Shown: one piece after another, positions 1 through 7,111 of the stretch
Position numbering within the stretch: the stretch's first letter is position 1
Layout of the letters: each line of letters opens with the position of its first letter
Assembly (NCBI GenBank): GCA_947479995.1
Contig: CANKBT010000060.1
Coordinates: forward strand, 1 to 12,833
Source: Frankiaceae bacterium
GTDB lineage: Bacteria > Actinomycetota > Actinomycetes > Mycobacteriales > SCTD01
Direction: 5' to 3'
Length of the DNA: 12,833 nucleotides
The notes under the pieces: model-generated
Seen by the model: the letters and a program-made list of their open reading frames with translations, nothing else
Databases searched by the model: none
Told to the model about the DNA's origin: nothing
Program-made: the position numbers and the translations under genes

Positions 1-171
1 GACGGGGGCGACGCGCTGCGGTCGCTCGGCGCGGTGGCCGCCGGCCTGCTGGTCGCGCTCGGGCTGCTCCGGCACTGCGTGCGCCGGCTCGGCGGCGTGA
101 CGGGCGACGTGCTCGGCGCGCTCGTCGAGGTGGCCACGGCCGCCGCGCTGGTCGTGCTCGCGGTCGACTGA
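1..171 (+). CDS. cobS: Adenosylcobinamide-GDP ribazoletransferase (cobalamin synthase), C-terminal fragment
   Basis: This is the last 56 codons of a gene entering from the left edge, open in frame 1 and ending at TGA 169-171. The peptide has a hydrophobic helix (about residues 9-24), a short Arg-rich turn, the stretch RRLGGVTGDVLGA (about 29-41), and a final hydrophobic helix. GGxTGDxLGA near the C-terminus is the hallmark of CobS, the integral membrane enzyme that joins adenosylcobinamide-GDP and alpha-ribazole in the last steps of cobalamin assembly. The active site and most membrane segments lie outside the window, so the call rests on this motif and on the alternation of membrane segments. 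The gene converges on the minus-strand operon with only six bases between the two stop codons. A cobS gene close to gcvT is also found, from memory, in mycobacteria. Confidence 0.85.
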   Translation, partial: DGGDALRSLGAVAAGLLVALGLLRHCVRRLGGVTGDVLGALVEVATAAALVVLAVD

Positions 172-186
172 CCCGGGTCAGCCGAC
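163..186. terminator. Bidirectional terminator-like palindrome spanning two facing stop codons
   Basis: Bases 168-181 read CTGACCCGGGTCAG, a perfect 14-bp palindrome. The TGA of cobS (169-171) and the TGA of the kinase-like gene on the other strand (180-178) sit symmetrically in it. After one A/C mismatch (167/182), pairing continues for four more base pairs (163-166 with 183-186). The RNA from either strand can therefore fold a stem of 5 bp plus 4 bp closed by a four-base CCGG loop. There is no T-run, which is common for actinobacterial terminators. The location between convergent genes fits a shared terminator. The fold is visible; the terminator function is inferred. Confidence 0.55.
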
Positions 187-678
187 GGCGGCCAGGACGT
201 CGTCGACGACCTGCGCGGGCGTGCGCTGCGCGACGTCGACGACCTGCGCCGCCACCTCCGCGAACAGCGGGTCGCGCACGGCGGCCAGCGCGCGCAGCGC
301 GGCCCCGGGGTCGTCGCCGAGCCACGGCCGCCCGGTGCCGGTGCCGACGCGCCGGGCGAGCACGTCGACGGGCGCCCGCAGCCACACGACGTGCCCGCCG
401 TCGCGCAGGCGCGCGCGGTCGGCGGGGTCGAGCACGACGCCGGCGGCCACGCCGGCGACGAGCGGCTCGGGCAGGGCGAGCACGTGCGCGAGCGCGCGCG
501 ACTCCGCGGCGCGCAGCACCGGCTCGCCCTCGGCGAGCAGCTGCCGCGCGTCGCGCCCGGTGAGCGCGCGCAGCACCGCGTCGTTGTCGAGGTGCGGCCA
601 GCCGGTGCGGGCCGCCAGCGCCTCGCCGACCGTCGTCTTGCCCGCACCCATCGAGCCGAGCAGCAGGACGCGCCTCAC
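178..678 (-). CDS. Shikimate-kinase-like P-loop kinase with a degenerate substrate motif
   Basis: The product has 166 residues, close to the usual length of shikimate kinases. The GTG start at 678 overlaps the gcvT stop as GTGA and gives a protein beginning VRRVLLLGSMGAGKTT. Walker A is GSMGAGKT (8-15). The DND pair (31-33), the GE..LR..E segment (51-59), the lid RPWL (117-120) and the PLFAEVA block (137-143) all match the family layout, including the Asp and Arg that bind shikimate. However, the family's invariant GGG before 'xVLD' is replaced by Ala78-Ala79-Gly80, so two glycines that contact shikimate are lost. It may act on another small hydroxylated substrate or be a paralogue of AroK with altered function. 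A gluconate-kinase-type role is an alternative with weaker support. It is the last gene of the egt-gcvT operon. Family assignment is good; substrate is unknown. Confidence 0.75.
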   Translation of the reverse strand: MRRVLLLGSMGAGKTTVGEALAARTGWPHLDNDAVLRALTGRDARQLLAEGEPVLRAAESRALAHVLALPEPLVAGVAAGVVLDPADRARLRDGGHVVWLRAPVDVLARRVGTGTGRPWLGDDPGAALRALAAVRDPLFAEVAAQVVDVAQRTPAQVVDDVLAAVG

Positions 679-1754
679 CGCACGCGCGACGGCACGAACG
701 GCGGCTTGACGACCGTCATGGCGGCGGTGCGCCCGCGCACGTCGACCGTCACCTCGTCGCCCTCGCCGACGCCCCGCTCGAGCAGCGCGAGGGCGATGCC
801 GGTGCGGCGCGTCGGGCTGAAGGTGCCGCTCGTGACCTCGCCGACCACCCGGCCCCCGCGGCTGACCTGCATGTGCGCCCGCGGGATGAGGCGGTCGGTC
901 GCCAGCAGGCCCCACAGCAGCCGCGAGGCGCCCCGCTCGCGCTCGGCGACGAGGGCGTCGCGGCCCCAGAAGGCCGGCTTGTCCCAGCCGACCGCCCAGC
1001 CGGCGCGCGCCTGCACCGGGGTGATGTCGAGCGACAGGTCCTGCCCGTGCAGGGGGTAGCCCATCTCAGTGCGCAGGGTGTCGCGGGCGCCGAGGCCGCA
1101 GGGCGCGGCGCCGGCCGCGAGCACGGCGTCCCAGAGCTCGCCGGCGTCGTCCCAGGCGGGCAGCAGCTCGAAGCCGAGCTCGCCGGTGTAGCCGGTGCGC
1201 GCGACGACGACCCGCCGGCCGCGCCACGTCGCCGCCGCCGAGCTCATGTAGTCGTGGTCGGTCGGCAGGCCGAGCTCCTCGAGCAGGTCGGCGCTGCGCG
1301 GGCCCTGCACGGCGAGCACCGCGAGCGTCGTGTGCAGGGCGACCACCTCGATGCCGGGCGGCGCGTCGGCCTGCAGCCGGCCGGCGACCTGGCTGGAGTT
1401 GGCGGCGTTCGGGATGAGGAAGACCTCGTCCTCGCCGCGCACGTAGGCGATGAGGTCGTCGACGACGCCGCCGGTGACGGGGTCGCAGCACAGCGTGTAC
1501 TGCGCCTGCCCGACGCCGATCCGGCGCAGGTCGTTGGTGAGCCGGGCGTTGACGAAGTCGAGCGCGCCCTCGCCGCGCACGACGCCCTTGCCGAGGTGGC
1601 TGACGTCGAAGACGCCGACGCCCTCGCGCACCGCCACGTGCTCCTCGAGCACGCCCGCGTAGGAGATCGGCATGCTCCAGCCGCCGAAGTCGCCGAGCTT
1701 CGCGCCGAGCGCGACGTGCCGGTCGTGGAGGGGGCTCAGCCGCAGGTCGCTCAC
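675..1754 (-). CDS. gcvT: Aminomethyltransferase (glycine cleavage system T protein)
   Basis: The 359-residue product matches the usual GcvT length. T protein releases ammonia from the aminomethyl-lipoyl H protein and passes the methylene group to tetrahydrofolate in cytosolic glycine breakdown. Visible family signatures are FGGWSMPISY (23-32), the FDVSH segment (49-53), GGVVDDL with the catalytic aspartate pair (95-101), AVQGPRS (148-154), RTGYTGELGFEL (187-198), LGARDTLRTEMGYPLHG (221-237), DITPVQA (243-249) and GEVTSGTFSP (305-314). The GTG start at 1754 overlaps the egtE stop as GTGA. A TAGCCT box seven bases upstream suggests an additional leaderless transcript. No gcvP or gcvH is in the window, so the partners must be encoded elsewhere. 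A broader folate-binding YgfZ-type protein is less likely because the motifs and length are those of true GcvT. Confidence 0.93.
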   Translation of the reverse strand: MSDLRLSPLHDRHVALGAKLGDFGGWSMPISYAGVLEEHVAVREGVGVFDVSHLGKGVVRGEGALDFVNARLTNDLRRIGVGQAQYTLCCDPVTGGVVDDLIAYVRGEDEVFLIPNAANSSQVAGRLQADAPPGIEVVALHTTLAVLAVQGPRSADLLEELGLPTDHDYMSSAAATWRGRRVVVARTGYTGELGFELLPAWDDAGELWDAVLAAGAAPCGLGARDTLRTEMGYPLHGQDLSLDITPVQARAGWAVGWDKPAFWGRDALVAERERGASRLLWGLLATDRLIPRAHMQVSRGGRVVGEVTSGTFSPTRRTGIALALLERGVGEGDEVTVDVRGRTAAMTVVKPPFVPSRVR

Positions 1755-2770
1755 AGCGCCGAGGCTAGGGCGTCGACGTCCGCGTCCGTCACCCACGCGT
1801 GCGTGCTGACGCGCAGCACCGGCGCGTCGAGGTCGGCCGACCGGCTCGTGGGCACCGCGCTGACGAGCAGCCCGCGGTCGAGCAGCCGCGCCCGGGCGGC
1901 CACCGGGTCGTCGACGCGCAGCGTGGTGATGCCGGTCGGCTCGTCGACCGGCTCGACGACCCCGTGCGCCGCCAGGGCCGTGCGCACCTGCGCGGCGCGC
2001 GCGTGCACGAGGGGCAGCAGGTCGGGGCTCCACTCGCGCACGGCGACGCCGAGCCCGGCGCGGCCGGCGACGTGCGCCTCCTGGCTGTCGAAGCGCCGCA
2101 CGCCGCCCTCGCGCACGAGCACCGGCGGGCTGGCCAGCAGCGGCTCGAGGGCCGGGTCGACGGCGAGGAAGCCGACGCCGCGCGGGCCGCAGAGCCACTT
2201 GCGCGAGGTGCCGACGTACGCCGCGCAGCCGGGCGGCACGGGGGTCTGCCCGAGCGACTGCGCGACGTCGAGCACGAGCGGCACGCCCCGGCCCAGCACG
2301 TCCTGCACGGGCTGGGCGACGCCGCGCTGGCTGGCGACCTGCGGGAAGGTGACGAGGTCGAGCCCCGCCGGCACGTCGGTGACGCGGCCGAGCGGGTCGA
2401 CCGGCAGCGGCACGAGCTCCCAGCCGCGCGCCCGCGCCAGCGCCGCGAGCGACAGCGCGTTGCCGCCGTAGTCGCTCGTCACCGTGCCGACGCGCGCGCC
2501 GCGCTCCAGCGGCCAGGCGGCCAGCAGCGTGCTGAACGCCGTCGCCGCGCTGTCGGACCACGCGACGAGCGCCCCGCCGAGCAGCGCCGACAGGTCGTCG
2601 CGGCCGTCGTCGGCGTCGGCCTCGGCGACGTAGCCGCCGCGCGCCGCCTCGTCGCGCAGGTGCGCCACCTCGGCGTCGAGCGCCGCCGCCGACACCCGGC
2701 CGCACGCCGCCGCGTCGAGGTGCGCGACGCCGGCGGGCAGTCGCGCCGCGACCCACTGCTGCGGCGTCAC
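1751..2770 (-). CDS. egtE: Ergothioneine biosynthesis PLP-dependent C-S lyase EgtE
   Basis: This 339-residue protein belongs to the class V aminotransferase fold (type I PLP enzymes). In the egt pathway it cleaves hercynylcysteine sulfoxide to ergothioneine, pyruvate and ammonia. The PLP-binding lysine is Lys191 in GTSRKWLCGPRGVGFL (187-202). The cofactor aspartate and following glutamine are in LDVAQSLGQ (167-175), and SDYGGNALS (99-107) and THAW (323-326) also fit the family. The GTG start at 2770 overlaps the egtD stop as GTGA. Alone the fold could be a cysteine desulfurase or kynureninase relative, but the position directly after egtD and the RKWLCGPRG pattern make EgtE the best call. The final codons contain the candidate gcvT promoter. 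Confidence 0.9.
   Translation of the reverse strand: MTPQQWVAARLPAGVAHLDAAACGRVSAAALDAEVAHLRDEAARGGYVAEADADDGRDDLSALLGGALVAWSDSAATAFSTLLAAWPLERGARVGTVTSDYGGNALSLAALARARGWELVPLPVDPLGRVTDVPAGLDLVTFPQVASQRGVAQPVQDVLGRGVPLVLDVAQSLGQTPVPPGCAAYVGTSRKWLCGPRGVGFLAVDPALEPLLASPPVLVREGGVRRFDSQEAHVAGRAGLGVAVREWSPDLLPLVHARAAQVRTALAAHGVVEPVDEPTGITTLRVDDPVAARARLLDRGLLVSAVPTSRSADLDAPVLRVSTHAWVTDADVDALASAL
1755..1792 (-). promoter_or_regulatory. Candidate leaderless promoter of gcvT inside the egtE 3' end
   Basis: On the minus strand TAGCCT (1767-1762) matches the actinobacterial -10 form TAnnnT and lies exactly seven bases before the gcvT GTG. The transcript would therefore start at or next to the start codon. 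GTGACG (1792-1787) is a -35 candidate, five of six bases like TTGACG, with a 19-bp spacer. The -10 box forces a CTA leucine codon (Leu335 of EgtE), unusual here because nearly all other third positions are G or C. pepA in this window has the same arrangement. Confidence 0.5.
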
Positions 2771-3735
2771 CGCACGAACGACAGCGACACCCCGAAGTCG
2801 CCGTCGGGGTCGGTCCAGAAGCGCTCGACCTGCAGCCCGGCGGCGGCCAGCTCCTCGCGCACCCGCTCCTCGGTGAACTTCGCGCTCACCTCGGTGCGCA
2901 CCTGCTCGCCCTGCGCGAGGCGCACCTCGAGGTCGAGCGCGGCGAAGCGCACCACCTGGTCGCGCAGCGACTCCAGGCGCATCTCGACCCAGCTGTGCTC
3001 GGGCACCCACACCGCGCGGTGGGCGAAGGCGCTGAGGTCGGCGTCGCCGTCGAGCTCGCGGTTGAGCACGCGCAGCACGTTGAGGTTGAACTCCGCCGTC
3101 ACGCCCTGCGCGTCGTCGTACGCCGGGACCAGGCGGTCGGCGCCCTTGACGAGGTCGGTGCCGAGCAGCAGCGCGTCGCCGGGCACGAGCGTGGCGGTGA
3201 GGTCGGCGAGGAAGCGGGCGCGCTGCTCCGGCACGAGGTTGCCGACCGTGCCGCCGAGGAACGCGACGAGCCGGGTGCCGCCGGTGGGCAGCAGCGGCAG
3301 GTGCTCCTCGAAGTCGCCGACGACGGCCTGCACGGCAACGCCGGGGTACTCGTCGGCGACCTGCTTGCTCGCCGTGCCGAGCACCCACTCGTCGACGTCG
3401 AAGGGCACGAAGCGCCGCAGCGTGCCCGCCGACGACAGGGCGTCGAGCAGCAGGCGGGTCTTCTCCGAGGTGCCGCTGCCCAGCTCGACGAGCGTGTCGG
3501 CGCCGGTCAGCGCGGCGACCTCGCCGGCGCGGGCCTGCAGCACCGCGCGCTCGGCCCGCGTCGGGTAGTACTCCGGCAGGCGCGTGATCTGGTCGAACAG
3601 GTCCGACCCGCGCGCGTCGTAGAACCACTTCGGCGGCAGCGTCCTCGGCGAGGACGCGAGCCCGGCGCGCACGTCGGCCTCGAGCGCGCGGCGCGCGGCG
3701 TCCGGGCCCAGGTGGTTCTCGATCGACGTGCTCAC
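2767..3735 (-). CDS. egtD: L-histidine N-alpha-methyltransferase EgtD
   Basis: The 322-residue product matches EgtD length. It uses three S-adenosylmethionine molecules to convert L-histidine to hercynine, the committing step of the pathway. Visible features are PPKWFYDARGSDLFDQI (34-50), PEYYPTR (54-60), the SAM motif VELGSGTSEKT (83-93), PFDVDEWVLG (111-120), FLGGTVGNL (159-167), PAYDD (204-208) and RTEVSAKF (280-287). The histidine-binding residues known for the M. smegmatis enzyme (Tyr56, Asn166, Tyr206, Glu282, Ser284) are present here at the same numbers, as far as I recall that numbering. The start is GTG at 3735, overlapping the egtC stop as GTGA, with GGAGG just upstream inside egtC. 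All expected substrate contacts look intact. Confidence 0.97.
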   Translation of the reverse strand: MSTSIENHLGPDAARRALEADVRAGLASSPRTLPPKWFYDARGSDLFDQITRLPEYYPTRAERAVLQARAGEVAALTGADTLVELGSGTSEKTRLLLDALSSAGTLRRFVPFDVDEWVLGTASKQVADEYPGVAVQAVVGDFEEHLPLLPTGGTRLVAFLGGTVGNLVPEQRARFLADLTATLVPGDALLLGTDLVKGADRLVPAYDDAQGVTAEFNLNVLRVLNRELDGDADLSAFAHRAVWVPEHSWVEMRLESLRDQVVRFAALDLEVRLAQGEQVRTEVSAKFTEERVREELAAAGLQVERFWTDPDGDFGVSLSFVR

Positions 3736-4466
3736 AGGTCCTCCACGGTCAGGGTGCCGTCGGCGGTGACGGTCACGAGGGAGTGGTCCGGGACGTCGTG
3801 CCAGCCCGGGCCGTCGTCGTCGGGCTCGGACGCGATGCTCGCGCCCCGTTCGTCGACGCGGGTGCTGAGCGTGTCACCCCACGTCGTCGCGACGACGGTC
3901 GTGCCGTCCGCGGCGAGCAGGTTGAGCCGGGCCGACGGGTCGTGGTGGCCCACCTCGCGGACGACGTCGGCGAGCGCGTCGCGCAGGCCGCTGCCGAGCC
4001 GCGCCTGCACGAGGGCGGCGACGTACGCGCTGTCGACGGTCGAGCCGAGCGCGGCGAGCGCGGCGCTGTCGACGAGCGGGGCGAGGGCCTCGACGCGCAC
4101 CCGGCCGTTGTGCGACAGCAGCACGCCCGGCCCGTCGGCGGCGCCGAGCAGGAACGGCGCGCAGGCCGACTCGTCCGGGGGCGTGCCCGCGCTCGCCGAC
4201 CGCACGGCGGCCACGACGCACGTCGAGCGCACGACGCCGGCGAGCGAGGCGAAGGACGCGTCGGCCCACATCGGCACCGCCCGCCGGTAGCGGGCCGGCG
4301 CCGCGCGCTCGGGGCCCCAGAAGCCGACGCCGAAGCCGTCGGCGTTGACGACGCCGTGCGCCTGCCGCCGGGGCGCCCACGACTGCCGCAGCAGCCCGTG
4401 CGCGGGGTCGACGAGCAGCTGCTCCAGCGTGGTGGCGGGGCCGAGGTGCGCGACGTGCCTACACAT
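3732..4466 (-). CDS. egtC: Gamma-glutamyl hercynylcysteine sulfoxide amidohydrolase EgtC
   Basis: This 244-residue class II glutamine amidotransferase-type hydrolase removes the gamma-glutamyl group from the EgtB product. The start ATG-TGT places Cys2 as the N-terminal nucleophile (MCRHVAHLGP), exposed after Met removal. Other family marks are NADGFGVGFW (41-50), the RSASAG segment (89-94), SHNGRV (118-123) with the oxyanion Asn-Gly, and STVDSAY (142-148). The ATG at 4466 overlaps the end of egtB by eight bases (ATGTGTAG), the only junction in this operon that is not the four-base GTGA type. No synthetase or glutaminase partner domain is attached, as expected for EgtC. The neighbours egtB and egtD make the assignment firm. 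Confidence 0.95.
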   Translation of the reverse strand: MCRHVAHLGPATTLEQLLVDPAHGLLRQSWAPRRQAHGVVNADGFGVGFWGPERAAPARYRRAVPMWADASFASLAGVVRSTCVVAAVRSASAGTPPDESACAPFLLGAADGPGVLLSHNGRVRVEALAPLVDSAALAALGSTVDSAYVAALVQARLGSGLRDALADVVREVGHHDPSARLNLLAADGTTVVATTWGDTLSTRVDERGASIASEPDDDGPGWHDVPDHSLVTVTADGTLTVEDL

Positions 4467-5751
4467 CCGCCGCGGTCCGGAAGCCGCTGAACACCTGCCG
4501 CCGCACGGGCACGTCCCAGTTGCGGAACGTCGTGCGCACCGCGGTCGGGTGCGTGGCCCAGGAGCCGCCGCGCAGGCAGCGGAAGTCGCCGCCGAAGAAC
4601 ACCTCGGAGTACTCCGCGTACGGGAACGCCCGGAAGCCCGGCCAGGGCTCGAAGCCCGAGCTGGTCCACTCCCACACGTCGCCGACCATCTGCTCCGCGC
4701 CGTAGGCGGAGGCCCCCGCGGGGTAGGCGCCGACCTGCGCCGGCCGGGCCGCGCGGCCCCCGAGGTTGGCGCGCTCGGGCGTCGGGTCGTCGTCGCCCCA
4801 GGGGTAGCGGCGCAGCCGCTGCGCGACGGGGTCCCAGCCGCAGGCCTTCTCCCACTCCTGCTCCGTCGGCAGCCGGCGGCCGGCCCAGCGGGCGTAGGCG
4901 TCGGCCTCCCAGAAGCAGACGTGCTGCACCGGCTCGTCGGGGTCGAGCGGCTCGACGCGCCCGAAGCGGGTCACCGACGCGAGGTCCTCCGACCAGCCCA
5001 TCGGCCGGCGGCGACCGCTGCTGGCCAGGTGCGCCCACCCCGCCGGCTGCCACCAGCGCTGCTCGGCGTAGCCGCCCGCGGCCACGAAGGCGGCGTACTG
5101 CCGGTTGCTCACCGGCACCCGGTCGAGGCGGAACGACGGCGTGCTCACCACGTGCGCCGGCTGCTCGTTGTCCAGCGCGTACGGGTCGGTGCTCGTGCCC
5201 TTGACGTGCTCGCCGCCGGGCACGAGCACGTCGTCGTGCGGGGCCACCGGCCGGCCCCGCGGCAGCGGGGCGTCGTCGGGCAGCGTGCGCTCGCCGCCGC
5301 GCAGCTGCAGCGTCGCGAGCATCGTCTCGTCGTGCATGTGCTCGTGCTGCACGACCATGCCGAAGACGAAGCCGCCGCGCGTCAGCGGCGCCGCCTCGAG
5401 GTCGGTGCGGTCGAGGGCGTCGAGCACGCGCCCGCGCACCTCGCCGAGGTACGCGCGCGCCTCCGCCGGCCGCAGCACCGGCAGCGACGGCCGGGTCGCG
5501 CGCGGGTGCTCGAAGGCGTCGTAGAGGGAGTCCAGGCCCGGCCGCAGCGGCGCGGCGCCGGTCGTCGCGCGCAGCAGCCAGAGCTCCTCGTAGTTGCCGA
5601 CGTGCGCGAGGTCCCACACGAGCGGCGACATGAGCGGGCTGATCTGGCGGAGCAGCTCGGGCTCGTCGAGCGGGTCGAGCAGCGCGAGGCTGCGGGCGCG
5701 CGACTCGCCGAGCTGGCGGGCCAGCTGCTCCTTGCCCGGCACCCCGGTCAC
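4459..5751 (-). CDS. egtB: Hercynine oxygenase EgtB (sulfoxide synthase)
   Basis: The 430-residue product has the usual two-domain EgtB layout. A DinB-like helical domain (about 1-150) is followed by a formylglycine-generating-enzyme/SUMF1-type domain (about 170-428). The enzyme is a non-haem iron oxygenase that couples gamma-glutamylcysteine to hercynine with O2 to give the sulfoxide. The three iron-ligand histidines are His50 in WDLAHVGNYEE and His136/His140 in QHEHMHDET. The C-terminal domain shows PVSNRQYAAF (213-222), RLPTEQEWEKA (293-303), YPWGD (316-320), GDVWEWTSS (357-365), YAEYSEVFFGG (378-388), LRGGSWAT (393-400) and FRNWDVPVRRQVFSGFR (409-425). The NWD...R segment corresponds to residues that bind gamma-glutamylcysteine in the mycobacterial enzyme. 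The GTG start at 5751 overlaps the egtA stop as GTGA; a GTG three codons later is possible but loses the overlap. Confidence 0.97.
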   Translation of the reverse strand: MTGVPGKEQLARQLGESRARSLALLDPLDEPELLRQISPLMSPLVWDLAHVGNYEELWLLRATTGAAPLRPGLDSLYDAFEHPRATRPSLPVLRPAEARAYLGEVRGRVLDALDRTDLEAAPLTRGGFVFGMVVQHEHMHDETMLATLQLRGGERTLPDDAPLPRGRPVAPHDDVLVPGGEHVKGTSTDPYALDNEQPAHVVSTPSFRLDRVPVSNRQYAAFVAAGGYAEQRWWQPAGWAHLASSGRRRPMGWSEDLASVTRFGRVEPLDPDEPVQHVCFWEADAYARWAGRRLPTEQEWEKACGWDPVAQRLRRYPWGDDDPTPERANLGGRAARPAQVGAYPAGASAYGAEQMVGDVWEWTSSGFEPWPGFRAFPYAEYSEVFFGGDFRCLRGGSWATHPTAVRTTFRNWDVPVRRQVFSGFRTAADV

Positions 5752-6998
5752 GCGGGCACCGCCTGGCCGTGGCCCTGCGCGGGCACGAGCAGGTCGTCGG
5801 CGGGGCAGCGGCCGCGCGACGTGAAGCGCTCCGCGAAGTCCTCGACGGCGCGCGCCAGCGCCGGCGCGCCGAGGCGCGGCAGGGCCGACGCCGCGGCGGC
5901 GAGGCAGCCCTGCGCGGCGCGCGCGAGGTCGGGGTCGCCGACGGCGACGCGTGCCGCGTCGGCCCACCGGCCCTCGACGGGCGCGCAGGCGTCGCGCGCG
6001 GCGTCGGCCGCGGCGTCGTCGTCGAGCAGGGCGGCGACCACGCCGACCGCCACCTGCCACAGCGGGTCCGGCAGCGCGTCGAGGTAGCGCACCTCGAACC
6101 AGCCGCGCGCCCGCACCGGCGGGAACAGCGTCGTGAGGTGGTAGGCGAGGTCGTCCGCGGTCGGCCCCTCGCCCGGCGGGGCGGCCGTCGCCCACGCGCC
6201 GAAGGTGAGCGGCGGCGCGGGGTGCACCTCGCCGTCCTCCCCGCGCAGCACGAGCAGCCGGGCGTCCCACGCCTGCTCGGCCACGGCCTCGACCGGGTCG
6301 AGCCCGGGCCGCGGCGGGCGCGTGCGCGTCGGGTCGAGCCGCGCCCACAGCAGCTGCCGCGTCGAGCGCCAGCCGGTGGCCCGGCCGGCCAGCACGGGCG
6401 AGCACGCGAAGGCCGCGACGAGCGCCGGGCCGAGGGCGTGCGCGCGCTCCCAGCGCGCCGTCGCCGACTGCACGCCGTCGCCCGGCAGGCCGGCGTCGAC
6501 CGACACCTGCACGGCCGCGGTCGAGCACATCATCGCGCGGCCGGCCTCGCCCGCGGGCCCGCCGTCGGCGTCGAAGAACGCCTCCATGCAGGCGTAGCGC
6601 GCGCTCTGCACGAGCCGCTCGGGCGGGCGCAGCGCGTCGGTGCCGCCGCCGAGGAGCGCGACGCCGCCGGCGTCGAGCGCGGTGCGCACCCGCGCGAGGT
6701 CCTCGGCCAGCGCGTCGACCGCGGCCTGCGGCCCGGCGCACGGCCGCGAGCTCAGCTCGACCTGGCCGCCGGGCTCGGTGCTCAGCAGGCTCCCGGCGGG
6801 CAGCGTGCCGGCGGGCAGCAGCGCGGCGACCCGGTCGAGGGCCGGCCGCACGGCCGGGCGCGCGGTGTCGAGCGCGAACCACTCCAGCTCGGCGCCGACG
6901 GTGCCCGGCGCGCGGAGCCGGAGGCCCTGCTGCACGTGGGCCGCGACGTCGGTCCGCGAGCGGACGGGCGTGCCGCGGCGCGCACGGGGGCGGCTCAC
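5748..6998 (-). CDS. egtA: Glutamate-cysteine ligase EgtA of ergothioneine biosynthesis
   Basis: The 416-residue product fits EgtA, an ATP-dependent glutamate-cysteine ligase (GCS2 family) that supplies gamma-glutamylcysteine to EgtB. Motifs in order are GAELEWFALD (35-44), TEPGGQVELSSRP (74-86), ARYACMEAFFD (133-143), MMCSTAAVQVSVD (156-168), RATGWRSTRQLLWARLDPTR (206-225) and GWFEVRYLDALPDPLWQVA (299-317). The start chosen is GTG at 6998, which shares GTGA with the end of a 38-codon upstream ORF. An upstream in-frame GTG at 7151 is unlikely: over 7111-6998 the EgtA frame has the codon-position base pattern of a non-coding frame, and a Shine-Dalgarno site is missing at useful spacing there. 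It is the first enzyme gene of the egt operon. Confidence 0.95.
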   Translation of the reverse strand: MSRPRARRGTPVRSRTDVAAHVQQGLRLRAPGTVGAELEWFALDTARPAVRPALDRVAALLPAGTLPAGSLLSTEPGGQVELSSRPCAGPQAAVDALAEDLARVRTALDAGGVALLGGGTDALRPPERLVQSARYACMEAFFDADGGPAGEAGRAMMCSTAAVQVSVDAGLPGDGVQSATARWERAHALGPALVAAFACSPVLAGRATGWRSTRQLLWARLDPTRTRPPRPGLDPVEAVAEQAWDARLLVLRGEDGEVHPAPPLTFGAWATAAPPGEGPTADDLAYHLTTLFPPVRARGWFEVRYLDALPDPLWQVAVGVVAALLDDDAAADAARDACAPVEGRWADAARVAVGDPDLARAAQGCLAAAASALPRLGAPALARAVEDFAERFTSRGRCPADDLLVPAQGHGQAVPA

Positions 6999-7111
6999 GT
7001 GCGGGCCGGTCGCAGGCGCGCGGCGTGGTGGGTCGGGCGCTCGCGGCGGGCGCGCCGGGCGGACGCCGGGCCCTCGCTGCGCCCGGGGGCGTCTCCGTAG
7101 TCGTGGGTCAC
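6995..7111 (-). CDS. Putative small Arg-rich leader peptide upstream of egtA (38 aa)
   Basis: I do not recognise this protein. A GTG at 7111 preceded by GAGAGGAG with a five-base spacer opens a 38-codon frame ending at TGA 6997-6995, which forms a GTGA overlap with egtA, the same junction used elsewhere in the operon. Counting its codons, third positions are G/C in 36 of 38, first positions in 32 and second in 28. That order is typical of real genes in such a genome and is wrong for the egtA frame over the same bases. The peptide starts VTHDYGDAPG and holds nine Arg, three His and four acidic residues, with no cysteine and no hydrophobic segment. It could be a translated leader that couples ribosomes into egtA or a small functional protein. 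A chance open frame remains possible. Confidence 0.55.
   Translation of the reverse strand: MTHDYGDAPGRSEGPASARRARRERPTHHAARLRPART

Noticed and set aside
3773..5617. Very long reading frames in other frames and on the opposite strand across the egt genes, for example 4345-6087 (+) and 5769-7100 (+).
   Set aside because: They overlap genes with clear family motifs, have low-complexity Arg/Ala/Pro-rich translations, and arise because stop codons are rare in out-of-phase frames of very GC-rich DNA.
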